NCBI RefSeq assembly: GCF_913063425.1
Contig: NZ_CAJXYK010000021.1
Coordinates: 27,327-91,326, forward strand
DNA length: 64,000 bases
Source of the DNA: an uncultured Thiohalocapsa sp.
Lineage (GTDB): Bacteria > Pseudomonadota > Gammaproteobacteria > Chromatiales > Chromatiaceae
Reading direction: 5' to 3'
Below, piece after piece: positions 1-11,666 of this stretch. Below the pieces are notes generated by a model. That model made no database searches. It worked only from the letters and a program-made list of their open reading frames with translations, and was not told the origin of the DNA. How positions within the stretch are numbered: position 1 is the stretch's first letter; every line of letters begins with the position of its first letter. A program made the position numbers and the translations under genes.

Positions 1-506
1 ACGCCCCAGTTGTCGTTCAGCACCTTGGTGACCGGCGCCAGACAGTTGGTGGTGCAGGAGGCCGCGGAGATGATGGCCTGGCCGTCGTAGACGCCGTGGT
101 TGACGCCGTAGACGAACATGGGGGTGGCGTCCTTGGAGGGCGCCGACTGGACGACCTTCTTGGCGCCGGCGGCGATGTGCTTCTGGCAGGTCTCCTCGGT
201 GAGGAAGAAGCCGGTGCACTCGATGACCAGATCGGCGCCGATCGCGTCCCACTTCAGGTTGGCGGGGTCCATCTCGGCGGTGAGGCGGATGGACTTGCCG
301 TTGACGATCATGCTGTCGCCGTCGACGGCGACATCACCCTGGAAGCGGCCATGCACCGAGTCGTACTTCAGCATATAGGCCAGATAGTCGGGGTCCAGCA
401 GGTCGTTGATGCCGACCACCTCGATGTTCGGGAACTCCTTGCTGATCGCACGGAAGGCCATGCGGCCGATGCGGCCGAAGCCGTTGATACCAACTTTCAG
501 GGTCAT
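1..506 (-). CDS. gap: Glyceraldehyde-3-phosphate dehydrogenase, type I (3' end outside window)
   Basis: Converts glyceraldehyde 3-phosphate to 1,3-bisphosphoglycerate with NAD(P) in glycolysis, or the reverse in gluconeogenesis and the Calvin cycle, in the cytosol. The visible 168 codons start at the ATG at 504-506 with the family N-terminus [16 protein letters not shown], a Rossmann glycine motif. They continue through the catalytic-cysteine motif SCTTNCLAP near residue 155, where the window ends, so about half the protein is missing. It lies 136 bases downstream of tkt in the same direction, and the pair reads as a central-carbon operon. A long hairpin sits between the two genes. Cofactor preference cannot be read from this fragment. 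Confidence 0.96.
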   Translation of the reverse strand, partial: MTLKVGINGFGRIGRMAFRAISKEFPNIEVVGINDLLDPDYLAYMLKYDSVHGRFQGDVAVDGDSMIVNGKSIRLTAEMDPANLKWDAIGADLVIECTGFFLTEETCQKHIAAGAKKVVQSAPSKDATPMFVYGVNHGVYDGQAIISAASCTTNCLAPVTKVLNDNWG

Positions 507-572
507 GGTCGTTTACTCCTGATCGGACAAAGGTTGGAAAGCAGCTGCTCTCGGAAGCGAGCGCCGGAAGCG

Positions 573-632
573 GCGAGTAACGCATGGCTGGTGACGAGGA
601 AGGAGCGTCCTTCTCCGCACCGCGTTACTCGC
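573..632. repeat. Long inverted repeat between tkt and gap
   Basis: GCGAGTAACGC at 573-583 is matched exactly by its reverse complement GCGTTACTCGC at 622-632. Inside lies a second hairpin, GAAGGA-GCG-TCCTTC at 599-613. No T-run follows on the minus strand, so this is more likely an mRNA-processing or attenuating structure, or a mobile repeat, than a simple terminator. The GCGAGTA core recurs near 54.65 kb. Confidence 0.7.
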
Positions 633-642
633 GACGCGACAC

Positions 643-2655
<2,013 letters not shown>

Positions 2656-3111
2656 AAGGATCTCTCCTCGGTCGGGTTGTCGATGCGATCTGGCAGGAAG
2701 CTTCATCACCCGCTGCGGCGGCTGCGGCCGGCACCTGTGCCCGGATCACGGGATGGGAGCCGCGGCCGGCGGGGACCTCGTGGTGGGCTGCAACGGACCT
2801 CGCGGCTGCGCTGAAAACCAAATCCGGCCTCGCAGGAGCCGTGCAGCCTGCGGCCGGCCGGACGCTTTCGCCAAACGGACACTCGCCACCGCGTGCGCTC
2901 GCAAATCGGCACGACACGGCATGGGGAATGAACCGCGTATTCTTGCGCAAAATGCGCGGTTTAGCCAGAAGACGGCGGCGCCGGCGGCGTCACGCCCTTC
3001 ATAACTTTCTAATATTAAGGATTTCACTCGACTACAAGCAAGTCGAACCGCCGGAACCCCCCGCCCGGCACCCGAACGGGCCCTTCCCCGGCCCGCCCGG
3101 GGCGTCAGGCG
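2656..3111. other. Gene-free spacer upstream of tkt
   Basis: About 450 bases without a convincing gene. The end near 3080-3105 holds a GC hairpin (CCCCGG-GCGGG-CCGGGG read on the minus strand) just past the thioredoxin-like gene, with no T-tract. A short AT-rich island at 3000-3042 carries a candidate promoter for tkt. Nothing else is recognised. Confidence 0.6.
3009..3041 (-). promoter_or_regulatory. Candidate sigma-70 promoter for tkt-gap
   Basis: In the only AT-rich patch upstream of tkt, the minus strand reads TTGTAG, 17 bases, TATTAG. An overlapping alternative is TTGCTT, 18 bases, TAATAT. Either would leave a leader of about 350 bases. Matches are partial. Confidence 0.3.
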
Positions 3112-3669
3112 TCAGCCCTCGCGCCACTTGATGGAGCAGCCGATGCTCGGGATCTGCTCCGCCGGACCCTGCCCCGTCTCGGCCACCTGCTGCATCCCCA
3201 GGAACAGGTCCCGGCGCACGTCCGGCGGCGCCGTCTCCTTGCGGCTCGCATCCAGCCGCCCGCGGTACTGCAGGCCCAGGTCCGCGTTATAGCCGAAGAA
3301 GTCCGGCGTGCAGACGGCGCCGAAGGTCTTGGCGACCGCCTGCGTCTCGTCGAGCAGATAGGGAAAGGGAAAGTCGTACTCGGCGGCCACCTTCTGCATA
3401 TTCTCGAAGGAGTCCTCCGGATAGTCGGCAGGGTCGTTGGACATGATGGCCACGGCGCCGATGCCGAGCTCGGCAAGCGCCCGGGCGTCGCGCACAATGC
3501 GCTCGCGCACCGCCTGCACGTACGGGCAATGGTTGCAGATGAACATGACCAGCAGCCCGTTCGGGCCCCTGCACATGTCGCGGGTCCAGGTCTTGCCGTC
3601 GACGCCGGGCAGGGAGAAGTCCGGTGCGGGCTGGCCGAAGTCGCAGACAGGGGTTTCGAGAGACACCAT
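3112..3669 (-). CDS. Thioredoxin-family (redoxin) protein with CNHCPY motif
   Basis: A 185-residue AhpC/TSA-like thioredoxin-fold protein. The N-terminal half has the typical redoxin opening (GQPAPDFSLPGVDGK), then FICNHCPYVQAV near residue 45, where the cysteines form a C-x2-C pair in place of the usual WCxxC. Later residues (SNDPADYPEDSFENMQ, LLDETQ, VCTPDFF) fit the family. It has no signal peptide and should act in the cytosol, probably as a thiol-disulfide reductase or peroxidase-like enzyme; the substrate is unknown. A strong ribosome site (GGAGG) precedes the ATG at 3667-3669. It is divergent from metK across a 218-base spacer. Confidence 0.85.
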   Translation of the reverse strand: MVSLETPVCDFGQPAPDFSLPGVDGKTWTRDMCRGPNGLLVMFICNHCPYVQAVRERIVRDARALAELGIGAVAIMSNDPADYPEDSFENMQKVAAEYDFPFPYLLDETQAVAKTFGAVCTPDFFGYNADLGLQYRGRLDASRKETAPPDVRRDLFLGMQQVAETGQGPAEQIPSIGCSIKWREG

Positions 3670-3887
3670 GGTGGCCTCCTAGAGCGCAGATTCGGTTCGG
3701 AAAAGGCGGACCATGGTAACCGAACAACAGGCGGTGGGAAGCCCGTCAATGCCTCCGGGCACCTGTTCATCGCCGTCGGGCTCGGTTAACATGAGCCGCT
3801 CTCGACCGCCGCACTCCCACGCGGCACCGCGTCTTCTCACTCCCACCAACAGCAACAAAGAGCGCCTGGGGGCGCCCTCATATCGCT

Positions 3888-5057
3888 ATGTCAAACGAAC
3901 TGCTCTTCACGTCAGAATCCGTCTCCGAAGGCCATCCGGACAAGGTCGCGGACCAGATCTCCGACGCCGTCCTCGACGACATCCTCGCCAACGATCCCAA
4001 CCCCGGTGCCGCGCGCGTCGCCTGCGAGACCATGATCAAGACCGGCGCGGTCATCGTCGCCGGCGAGATCACCACCGACCACTACGTGGATTTCGACAGC
4101 CTCGCCCGCCGGGTGGTCAACGACATCGGCTACGACCGCTCCGAGGTCGGCTTCGACGGCCACACCTGTGCGGTGATGTCGCTGGTGGGCAAGCAGTCCT
4201 CGGACATCGCCCAGGGCGTGGACCGCAAGAGTCCCGAAGAGCAGGGCGCCGGCGACCAGGGCCTGATGTTCGGCTACGCCACGAACGAAACCGACGTGCT
4301 GATGCCCGCCCCCATCACCTTCGCGCATCGGCTGGTGGAGCGCCAGGCCGAGGTACGCAAGAACAAGACCCTGCCCTGGCTGCGCCCGGACGCCAAAAGC
4401 CAGGTCACCATGCGCTATCGCGACGGCGAAGTCGTCGGTGTGGACGCCCTCGTGCTCTCAACCCAGCACGACCCGGACGTGACCCAGCAGCAGATCCACG
4501 AGGCGGTGATGGAGACCATCATCATGCCCGTGATCCCCAAGGAGTGGATCCACAGCGACACCAAGATCCACATCAACCCCACGGGGCAGTTCATCATCGG
4601 CGGCCCGGTGGGCGACTGCGGCCTCACCGGGCGCAAGATCATCGTCGACACCTATGGCGGCATGGCCCGCCACGGCGGTGGCGCCTTCTCCGGCAAGGAC
4701 CCGTCCAAGGTGGACCGCTCGGCGGCCTATGCCGGGCGCTACGTGGCCAAGAACATCGTCGCCGCCGGCCTCGCCGACCGCTGTGAGATCCAGGTCTCCT
4801 ACGCCATCGGCGTGGCCGAGCCCACTTCCATCAGCGTCGAGACCTTCGGCACCGCCAAGGTGGACGAGACCCGCATCGCCATGCTGGTGCGCGAATTCTT
4901 CGATCTGCGCCCCTACGGCCTGATCCAGATGCTGAACCTGGTGAAGCCCATCTACCGCAGCACCGCCGCTTACGGCCACTTTGGCCGCGAGCTGCCGGAA
5001 TTCACCTGGGAGGCCACGGACAAGGCCGAGCAGCTGCGCGACGCCGCCGGTCTGTAA
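3888..5057 (+). CDS. metK: S-adenosylmethionine synthetase
   Basis: Makes S-adenosylmethionine from methionine and ATP, the entry to the methyl cycle. The 389-residue protein carries the N-terminal [20 protein letters not shown], the ATP-motif GEITT, the [12 protein letters not shown] motif near residue 118 and the [19 protein letters not shown] motif near residue 262. All are hallmark MetK motifs and the length matches the family. ahcY and metF, the next methyl-cycle genes, lie 5 kb downstream on the same strand but are separated by unrelated genes. No SAM riboswitch was recognised in the 218-base upstream region. A GC-rich inverted repeat at about 3861-3878 precedes the start. Confidence 0.98.
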   Translation: MSNELLFTSESVSEGHPDKVADQISDAVLDDILANDPNPGAARVACETMIKTGAVIVAGEITTDHYVDFDSLARRVVNDIGYDRSEVGFDGHTCAVMSLVGKQSSDIAQGVDRKSPEEQGAGDQGLMFGYATNETDVLMPAPITFAHRLVERQAEVRKNKTLPWLRPDAKSQVTMRYRDGEVVGVDALVLSTQHDPDVTQQQIHEAVMETIIMPVIPKEWIHSDTKIHINPTGQFIIGGPVGDCGLTGRKIIVDTYGGMARHGGGAFSGKDPSKVDRSAAYAGRYVAKNIVAAGLADRCEIQVSYAIGVAEPTSISVETFGTAKVDETRIAMLVREFFDLRPYGLIQMLNLVKPIYRSTAAYGHFGRELPEFTWEATDKAEQLRDAAGL

Positions 5058-5268
5058 ACCGAGCGCCGGCGCTTCCCGGCAGGCTTCTGCACCGCTGCGC
5101 AGAAGCCGACGCGCTGCGGCCGTGCAACTCCTGCGCCCGGCCGCAGCGCCATCACCCACAAGCATAAGCACCGAAGCCGGTCCAACGAACAGGGCTGCGG
5201 CGCGGCCTGCGCCTGCACTGTCGTACACCGGTCCAATCCACGCACAAATCCCGCGGGAGCGAAACAGC

Positions 5269-5910
5269 ATGAGACCGCTATTGGCACTGGGCGCCCTCAC
5301 CGCCCTCAGCGCGCCGGCGAGTGCCGGCTTGGTTGTCGAAAACACCAGCTTTGCCGACACCAACGGCGCCGGCAACGCCCAATCGGCGATGTCATTCACC
5401 ACGGACAGCGCTGACTACAGGCTCGACCGCGTCGTTGCCGTGCTCGGGGAGCTCAATATCGGCGCTGATCTCACGGTCACGGGCCGCATCTTCAGCGATG
5501 CGGGCGGCGTGCCGGGCAGCGTCGTAGCCAACGGCACGCTGAGTCAGGTGACACTGTCCGGTTTCGCCCAGACGCCGCGCGACTTCCTGCCGCAGTCCGG
5601 CGTCCTCAGCCTGCTCGCGGACACGACCTACTGGCTTGTCCTCGAAAGCCTGGGCGGGATCAACGGCCTCCTCTGGCAGCGAGCCGTCTCTGCGGACGAG
5701 CGCTCTCCGGCGCCTTATGCCTGGACCATCGGCGACGATCACGCTTTCTTCTCCAGTCCCGACGGCTGGGCGAGCGCCGCCAGTATTTACACGCTGGAGG
5801 TCTATGCCACCGCCGACGGCGCCGGCATCCCGAGCCCGGCGACCATTCCACTGCTGCTGCTCGGGCTCGGAGTACTGGGCCAGGCATACCGGCGCCGGAG
5901 CGCAACATAG
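5269..5910 (+). CDS. Exported protein with choice-of-anchor R-like body and PEP-CTERM-like tail
   Basis: A 213-residue protein with a signal peptide ([20 protein letters not shown]) and a beta-rich middle of the type seen in proteins with variable C-terminal anchors. It ends in [17 protein letters not shown] followed by RRRSAT: a short proline motif, a hydrophobic helix and a basic cluster. This layout is that of PEP-CTERM/VPLPA-type sorting signals handled by exosortases, although the exact PEP triplet is absent (PSP). The start at 5269 gives the signal peptide; the open frame continues upstream without support. A PrsT-like TPR gene at 21-24 kb and another tailed protein at 14.5 kb suggest such a surface-export system. 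Function on the surface is unknown. Confidence 0.7.
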   Translation: MRPLLALGALTALSAPASAGLVVENTSFADTNGAGNAQSAMSFTTDSADYRLDRVVAVLGELNIGADLTVTGRIFSDAGGVPGSVVANGTLSQVTLSGFAQTPRDFLPQSGVLSLLADTTYWLVLESLGGINGLLWQRAVSADERSPAPYAWTIGDDHAFFSSPDGWASAASIYTLEVYATADGAGIPSPATIPLLLLGLGVLGQAYRRRSAT

Positions 5911-6064
5911 GCGCCCGGTTGGACAGGCGCTCTGCGGCGTTGCGCGCGGGGCTGCTCCTGCGAACCCTGGCCCGCCGGCGGCGCGCATCGGGCTGCATGG
6001 GAGGCCTCCGCGATCCTGCCCGCCGCAGTCCCCGGCGCCGGACCGACAGCCCGGAATCCGTTGC

Positions 6065-7261
6065 ATGAGAATCGGCACCCCACTCTCCCCCAACGCCACC
6101 CGCGTCATGCTGCTCGGCGCCGGCGAGCTCGGCAAGGAAGTCATCATCGCCCTGCAGCGCCTCGGCATCGAGGTGATCGCGGTGGACCGCTACGCGGATG
6201 CACCCGGACACCAGGTGGCACATCACGCCCGGGTCATCGACATGGCCGATCCCGCCGCGCTGCGGGCGCTGATCGACACGGAGCGACCGGCGATGATCGT
6301 CCCGGAGATCGAGGCCATTGCCACAGACGTCCTTGCCGAGGTGGAGCAGGCTGGACTGTGCGAGGTCATTCCCACGGCCCGGGCGACGCAGCTGACCATG
6401 AACCGCGAGGGCATCCGCCGGCTCGCCGCCGAGGCGCTGGGCCTGCCCACATCCCCCTACGCCTTCGCCGATGATTTCGACACGCTTGAGCGGGAGGCGG
6501 CCGCCATCGGCTTCCCATGCATCATCAAGCCCGTCATGTCATCGTCCGGCAAGGGCCAGTCGCGGGTGGACGAGGCCGCCGCGCTGCGGGCCGCCTGGGA
6601 CTACGCCATGGCCGGCGGGCGCGTGAACCAGGGGCGGGTGATCATCGAGGGCGTGGTGGATTTCGACTTCGAGATCACGCTGCTCACGGTGCGCAGCGGC
6701 CCGCTAGGCGGCGAGATCAGCACCCAGTTCTGCGACCCGGTGGGCCACCGGCAGGTGAGCGGCGACTATGTGGAGAGCTGGCAGCCGCAGCCGATGACCG
6801 ACCCCGCCCTGGCCAGGGCCCAGGACATCGCCCGGCGTATCACCGACGCCCTTGGCGGGCGCGGCCTCTTCGGCGTCGAGCTCTTCGTGCGCGGCGACCG
6901 GGTCTGGTTCAGCGAAGTCAGCCCCCGCCCCCATGACACCGGCATGGTCACCATGGCCTCCCAACGCCAGAGCGAGTTCGATCTGCACGCCCGCGCCATC
7001 CTCGGCATGCCGGTGGACACCCGCCGCGACGCCGTCGCCGCCAGCGCCGTCATCTATGGCGGCATGGACGCCGTGGGCATCGGCTACGACGGGGTGGCCG
7101 AGGCGCTGGCCGTGCCCGAGTCGGACCTGCGCCTGTTCGGCAAGCCCGAGGCATTCACACGCCGGCGCATGGGCGTCGCGCTGGCGCGCGGCGCCGATGT
7201 CGACAAGGCGCGGGCGCGGGCGCAGCAGGTGGCGGCGGCGGTCAAGACGCGGCCGAGCTGA
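6065..7261 (+). CDS. purT: Formate-dependent phosphoribosylglycinamide formyltransferase (GAR transformylase 2)
   Basis: ATP-grasp enzyme that formylates glycinamide ribonucleotide using formate and ATP in purine synthesis. The 398-residue protein shows the N-terminal nucleotide-fold [12 protein letters not shown], then [13 protein letters not shown], the ATP-grasp loop [12 protein letters not shown] near residue 155, and the C-terminal [13 protein letters not shown] near residue 285, all typical of PurT. The start at 6065-6067 gives the standard length (E. coli 392). No close operon partner is evident; the Uma2 gene follows after 183 bases. Confidence 0.97.
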   Translation: MRIGTPLSPNATRVMLLGAGELGKEVIIALQRLGIEVIAVDRYADAPGHQVAHHARVIDMADPAALRALIDTERPAMIVPEIEAIATDVLAEVEQAGLCEVIPTARATQLTMNREGIRRLAAEALGLPTSPYAFADDFDTLEREAAAIGFPCIIKPVMSSSGKGQSRVDEAAALRAAWDYAMAGGRVNQGRVIIEGVVDFDFEITLLTVRSGPLGGEISTQFCDPVGHRQVSGDYVESWQPQPMTDPALARAQDIARRITDALGGRGLFGVELFVRGDRVWFSEVSPRPHDTGMVTMASQRQSEFDLHARAILGMPVDTRRDAVAASAVIYGGMDAVGIGYDGVAEALAVPESDLRLFGKPEAFTRRRMGVALARGADVDKARARAQQVAAAVKTRPS

Positions 7262-7444
7262 TCGATCCGCCGCCCACGGCGCTGCGCCCTCGGCGGCGCG
7301 CTGCCTGAATGCCCACTCGCGACAAACCGGGCGCCAGTGCGCCACAAGCGGGGTGCGTATCTCGTTCGGACGGCCCTGCCGAGCGTGGCAACCCTCGGGT
7401 CTGCTAGTCTACCGCGGAGATACCAGCCCGGAGGAGATCGCATC

Positions 7445-8023
7445 GTGCTCGCCCACGACCTGCACAGCCGAATCCACCGCTTCAGCGTGGCGCAGTTCCA
7501 CCGCATGATCGAGGCCGGCTGCTTCGACGACGGCGACCGGGTGGAGCTCATCGACGGGGAGATGCGGGACATGACGCCCATCGGTCCGCCCCACCAGGGC
7601 ACCACCGACAGCCTGACCATGCGATTTGCGGCAGCCTTGGCGGGACGGGCCATCGTCCGCGTCCAGGGGCCGGTGGTGCTCGACGACGGCACCGAGCTGT
7701 ATCCGGACCTGTCGGTGCTGCAACAGCGGGAGGACTTCTACCGCAGCGCCAACCCCACCGGCGATGATGTGCTGCTGGTCATCGAGGTGGCCGATTCGAG
7801 CCTGGCACTCGACCAAGGGGTAAAGCTCGCGAAGTACGCCCACGCCGGCATCCGCCGCTATTGGGTCGTGGACCTGCGCCACCGCACGCTGCACGACTAC
7901 CGCGACCCGGATCGCTCCCAGGGCCACTACCGGCAACCGCAGTCGCTGACCGGCGGCAGCCTCGACATCGACCTCGCCGGGGTACGGATGACGCTGCCGA
8001 TCACGAGCCTGTTTGCCGACTAG
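7445..8023 (+). CDS. Uma2-family (DUF820) putative restriction-fold endonuclease
   Basis: A 192-residue protein of the Uma2 family, which has the PD-(D/E)XK nuclease fold and is very common in cyanobacteria and some Proteobacteria. Seen are HRFSVAQFHRMIEAG, VELIDGEMRDMTPIG, the acidic YPDLSVL, and VIEVADSSLALDQGVKLAKYA followed by YWVVDLRHR, which supplies the E...K active-site pattern. The start is the GTG at 7445-7447, with GGAGGAG eight to nine bases upstream; a longer ATG frame from 7337 lacks a ribosome site and family similarity. Biological role is unknown. Confidence 0.85.
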   Translation: MLAHDLHSRIHRFSVAQFHRMIEAGCFDDGDRVELIDGEMRDMTPIGPPHQGTTDSLTMRFAAALAGRAIVRVQGPVVLDDGTELYPDLSVLQQREDFYRSANPTGDDVLLVIEVADSSLALDQGVKLAKYAHAGIRRYWVVDLRHRTLHDYRDPDRSQGHYRQPQSLTGGSLDIDLAGVRMTLPITSLFAD

Positions 8024-8139
8024 GCTCCGCCCGGGCCGCGCGCTCGCAGCCTGGCGTCACGCACACCAGGGCAATGCCGGTTAGGGACTGCCGCAGAAGG
8101 CGGCGGCCATCCCTGGCAGAGATCCCCCTGCCGGACACC

Positions 8140-8188
8140 GACAGTGACCAGACCGCGGCCAACAGTGAACAGCGGATCAGTGATCAGC
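8140..8188 (+). repeat. Short imperfect CAGTGA(Y)CAG repeats
   Basis: Three imperfect copies of a CAGTGAxCAG motif (ACAGTGACCAG, ACAGTGAACAG, TCAGTGATCAG) lie within 50 bases, overlapping the 3' end of the broken sulfatase-modifying-factor gene. Confidence 0.5.
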
Positions 8189-9118
8189 GGTCCATGGGGG
8201 CGGCGCAACGCACACACGCAACCCGTTGACGCTGCTCCTGACGAACGGGAAGAGCCTGAAGCGCAGGGCGGCACGCGACAAGCCCCCGGCAAAACCGAAG
8301 CCCCCGCCGCGAAACGCCCGCTGAGACTCGGCGTCCGGCGTGCAGTCATCGGGCGCCTGCGCCTTGTTCAGGCACCACGCCCAGACGTTGCCGTAGGCGT
8401 CGAGGATGCCCGGCTCGCCCGCATCGTTGGCAGGCCGGGCGGCGCCACGGGGGTAGAGCCCGACGGCCGTGGTCTGGACCAAGTTCGAGCCCTTCGGGTC
8501 CGCCGGAACGGCCTGTCGCCCATCCGTGCCCTGCTCGTTGCAGTTGGCGATGCCGGGCTCCCAGGCGCCGCCCCAGGGATAACCGCGTGCGGCCAGCGCC
8601 TCCAGGGTGTCGCCGGGGCCGTGGGCGGCGAGCAGCCACTGGTCCTCCGTCAGCAGCGTCAGCGTCTCATCCGCACCCAGGCGCCGCGGGTCGTCTGCCG
8701 GCAGCGCCCGCAGCCGCGCGGTGAGCCAACGACAATAGGCCATGGCCTCCGCCCAAGTGACTACCGTCTTGGGACGGTTGTCCTGGGGGTGCTGAGATGG
8801 ATCGGCAGCAAATGGGCCGGGGATGTCGCGCCAGTAAGCGTCGTCGCCGTATTCAGCGCCCTCGAGCTCGGCAAACGGCTGGTACTGCGCATTGGTGATG
8901 GGATAGCGCGCCATGCGGAACGCCGCCACCGACGCGATCCGGCCCGGCCATCCGGCCCTCGGCGTCCTCCTCGCCCCAGGCAACCGTCCCCGCCGGCACC
9001 TCCACCCAGGCGATGTCCGGCAGGCCGTCGGCCCACAGGCCGACGCCGGGCCGGGTGTCGCCGAGCACGCAGAGCAGGTCGCCGAGCGCCGCCCGGCGCA
9101 GGTGCCAGGGGCGCTGGT
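8177..9118 (-). pseudogene. Formylglycine-generating-enzyme-like (SUMF1/EgtB/PvdO) domain, frameshifted and 5'-truncated
   Basis: The C-terminal portion reads in one frame with FGE-sulfatase motifs: RMARYPITNAQYQPF, WAEAMAYCRWL, TEDQWLLAA, GYPWGG, DAYGNVWAWC and the final RGGGFGF and RSSVNGLRV. The expected upstream part (GLPDIAWVEVPAGTVAWGEE) is present in a different frame, so a frameshift falls near 8935-8960. The coding similarity stops abruptly near 9118, where a plus-strand fragment begins. Intact relatives are often the C-terminal domain of larger proteins. It is called a pseudogene because it is frameshifted, headless and lacks a start. Confidence 0.75.
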
Positions 9119-9690
9119 CGGGTGTTCTACAACACCGCCATGGGCAACCCGCCGCCGGAGATGGCGGCCTACCGTGATGCGCTCACCGCCATGACCCGGC
9201 TGCCCGGCATCGCCGGCTGGGTGGAGGTGCACGACTACGCGGAGCTGCTGGCACCCCACGCGGCGGAGCTCTCGGCGCTGTACGAGCGCTTTGCGGTGGG
9301 CCTGGAGCGCGACCTCGATGCCATGGTGGACCCGGAGACCTGGGGCCGGCTGTTTCGCAGCTTCCGCGCGGCGATGAGCACCCGCACCCTGGGCCTGTCC
9401 TACGCGCAGATGAAGGCGGTGTTCGGACCGCAGCCGAGCCCCGCGGCCCCCTTGGTGCAGCGCGTGGACGCCATGGCCCGTGACGGGCTGAAGACGCAGC
9501 TCGCCATCAAGCTGGCGGCGGATGCCATGGGCTTTCTGGACGGCTGGCGCCCGGACCACCTGCGCGCGAGCTGCCACAAGGGCCTGAAGCACGGCCGCGG
9601 GGTGCTGGTCCGCGAGCTGACGCCGCTGACGGACGCGCTGGGTGCTGCCTCGCCTGACCGCGGCGCCGGGGACGGCGCGCAGGCCGGGTC
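9119..9690 (+). pseudogene. Unidentified gene fragment without a start
   Basis: From about 9123 the plus strand has strongly coding-like composition and reads FYNTAMGNPPPEMAAYRD, later LFRSFRAAMSTRTLGLSYAQ, AIKLAADAMGFLDGW and RASCHKGLKHGRGVLV. There is no start codon in context. The coding signal fades after about 9650, although the frame stays open to 9955. It looks like the C-terminal part of a gene whose 5' half was lost at the junction with the FGE-like remnant. The family is not recognised. Confidence 0.5.
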
Positions 9691-10026
9691 CAGCGGGCGC
9701 ACCTGCCTGCTCTTCAGCCCGGCATGCCGAGAAACCACCGCCCGTCCCGGCTGGACAATCCCCCACCCCGTGGCGTTACAATGCGCGGACAACACCAGCA
9801 CGGCGTTGCAATCCTGCCGGGCACCGGGCACACATCAACCGCCACCGCCCCGCCGAGGCCGCCGCTGCCATGCGCGCCTGGTTCGGCGCACCCCCGCCGC
9901 AGAAGCGGCCGCCATTCACCACTGCCGGACACAACACGGGGCACCGCCACGGTAGCGCCTTCGCTGCCCGTCACTGTTTGGCGCAGGAGGTCGAGCCGAC
10001 CGCACCCAGCACATTCCCAACCCCGT
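9691..10026. other. Spacer before the ahcY riboswitch
   Basis: About 330 bases with open frames but no recognisable protein. It presumably holds the promoter for the riboswitch-ahcY-metF unit, but no convincing -35/-10 pair was found. Confidence 0.5.
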
Positions 10027-10101
10027 TCCGAGGAGCGCTGCAACAGGGCCTGTCGCCCTGCCAGGCTCGGTCGGGGGTCCGCCTGTTCCAACGGCGCTCA
10101 C
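10027..10101 (+). ncRNA. S-adenosylhomocysteine (SAH) riboswitch
   Basis: The stretch contains the hallmark conserved parts of the SAH riboswitch in order: CCGAGGAGCGCTGCAAC, a variable hairpin (AGGGCctgtcGCCCT), CCAGGCTCGG, a short variable segment and AACGGCGCTCAC. CCGAG pairs with CTCGG, and GAGCGC pairs with GCGCTC as the pseudoknot. It ends 25 bases before the ahcY ATG. SAH riboswitches switch on the recycling gene when SAH accumulates, which matches the gene that follows. Confidence 0.95.
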
Positions 10102-10126
10102 TCAAGATACTCAGGAGCTGAATACC

Positions 10127-11533
10127 ATGAGTGAGTTCAACGACTACAAGGTTGCCGACATCTCCCTGGCCGACTTCGGCCGCAAGGAGATGGACATCGC
10201 CGAGACCGAGATGCCGGGCCTGATGGCCATCCGCGAGAAGTACGGCCCGAGCAAGCCGCTCAAGGGCGCGCGCGTCACCGGCAGCCTGCACATGACCATC
10301 CAGACCGCGGTGCTCATCGAGACCCTGGTGGAGCTCGGCGCCGAGGTGCGCTGGGCCTCCTGCAACATCTTCAGTACCCAGGACCACGCCGCCGCGGCCA
10401 TCGCCGCCCGCGGCATCCCGGTCTACGCCTGGAAGGGCGAGACGCTGGAAGAGTACTGGTGGTGCACCGAGCAGGTGCTGAACTGGCCCGACGGCGGCGG
10501 CCCGAACATGATCCTGGACGACGGCGGCGACGCGACGCTGCTGGTGCACAAGGGCGTCGAGTACGAGAAGGCGGGCTCCGTGCCCCAGGCCACCGCCGAT
10601 GACAACGAAGAATGGACGGCAGTGCTCGGCGTGCTGAACCGCACCTTCGAGCGCGACAACCGCCACTGGCACCGCACCGCCGAGGGCATCAAGGGCGTCA
10701 CCGAGGAGACCACCACCGGCGTGCACCGCCTCTACGAGATGCACAAGGCCGGCACCCTGCTGTTCCCGGCCATGAACGTCAACGACTCGGTCACCAAGTC
10801 CAAGTTCGACAACCTCTACGGCTGCCGCGAGTCCCTGGTGGACGCCATCAAGCGCGCCACCGACGTGATGATCGCCGGCAAGGTGGCAGTGGTCTGCGGC
10901 TACGGCGACGTGGGCAAGGGCTCCGCCGCCTCGCTGCGGGGCTTGGGCGCCAACGTCTGGGTGACGGAGATCGACCCCATCTGCGCGCTGCAGGCGGCGA
11001 TGGAGGGCTACCGCGTGGTGGACCTGAACGACGTCGTCGGCCAGGCGGACATCTTCGTGACCGCCACCGGCAACAAGGACATCATCACCGAAGAGCACAT
11101 GCTGGCCATGAAGGACCAGGCCATCGTCTGCAACATCGGCCACTTCGACAACGAGATCCAGGTGGACAAGCTGTCCAAGTATGATTGGATCGAGATCAAG
11201 CCGCAGGTGGATCAGATCGTCTTCCCGGACGGCCATCGCATCACCCTGCTCGCCCGCGGCCGGCTGGTGAACCTGGGCTGCGCCACGGGCCATCCGAGCT
11301 TCGTCATGTCCAACTCCTTCACCAACCAGGTGCTGGCGCAGATCGAGATCTTCACCAAGCCTGCGGAGTACCCCATCGGCGTCTATGTGCTGCCGAAGCA
11401 CCTGGACGAAGAAGTCGCCCGGCTGCACCTGGAGAAGATCGGCGCCAAGCTCACCAAGCTGCGCCCGGACCAGGCGGAGTACATCGGCGTCACCGTCGAG
11501 GGGCCGTTCAAGACAGATCACTACCGGTACTGA
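10127..11533 (+). CDS. ahcY: Adenosylhomocysteinase (SAH hydrolase)
   Basis: Splits S-adenosylhomocysteine into adenosine and homocysteine, relieving inhibition of methyltransferases. The 468-residue protein carries [39 protein letters not shown] [15 protein letters not shown], the [20 protein letters not shown] block near residue 222, the NAD-binding [12 protein letters not shown] near residue 262 and the C-terminal DHYRY. It starts with ATG at 10127 directly after the SAH riboswitch. metF follows after 133 bases with a strong hairpin between, so metF expression may be partly uncoupled. Confidence 0.98.
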   Translation: MSEFNDYKVADISLADFGRKEMDIAETEMPGLMAIREKYGPSKPLKGARVTGSLHMTIQTAVLIETLVELGAEVRWASCNIFSTQDHAAAAIAARGIPVYAWKGETLEEYWWCTEQVLNWPDGGGPNMILDDGGDATLLVHKGVEYEKAGSVPQATADDNEEWTAVLGVLNRTFERDNRHWHRTAEGIKGVTEETTTGVHRLYEMHKAGTLLFPAMNVNDSVTKSKFDNLYGCRESLVDAIKRATDVMIAGKVAVVCGYGDVGKGSAASLRGLGANVWVTEIDPICALQAAMEGYRVVDLNDVVGQADIFVTATGNKDIITEEHMLAMKDQAIVCNIGHFDNEIQVDKLSKYDWIEIKPQVDQIVFPDGHRITLLARGRLVNLGCATGHPSFVMSNSFTNQVLAQIEIFTKPAEYPIGVYVLPKHLDEEVARLHLEKIGAKLTKLRPDQAEYIGVTVEGPFKTDHYRY

Positions 11534-11582
11534 TGAGGGGCTGGGGGCTGGGCACTCGGTTCCAGGCCCCAGCAGTCCGAAG

Positions 11583-11623
11583 CGAAGGCCGGCGTCGGGT
11601 CCAGCGTCCGATGCCGGCCTTCG
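11583..11623 (+). terminator. Strong hairpin between ahcY and metF
   Basis: CGAAGGCCGGC at 11583-11593 is followed by GTCGG, a nine-base loop and CCGAT, then GCCGGCCTTCG at 11613-11623: a stem of about 16 pairs including one G-T. Only a short T-poor tail follows, so it may act as a partial terminator or an mRNA-stability element. Confidence 0.55.
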
Positions 11624-11666
11624 TCTATGCGCCCACCTCATCGAGCACGCAGCACAGGTATTCGTC

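Noticed and set aside
3670..3887. Possible SAM riboswitch upstream of metK
   Set aside because: No conserved core of any SAM riboswitch class was recognised; only a GC-rich hairpin is present.
8144..9122. 5' part of the plus-strand frame leading into the 9.1-kb fragment
   Set aside because: It lies opposite the FGE-like remnant and shows no coding signal; only the portion after 9123 looks coding.
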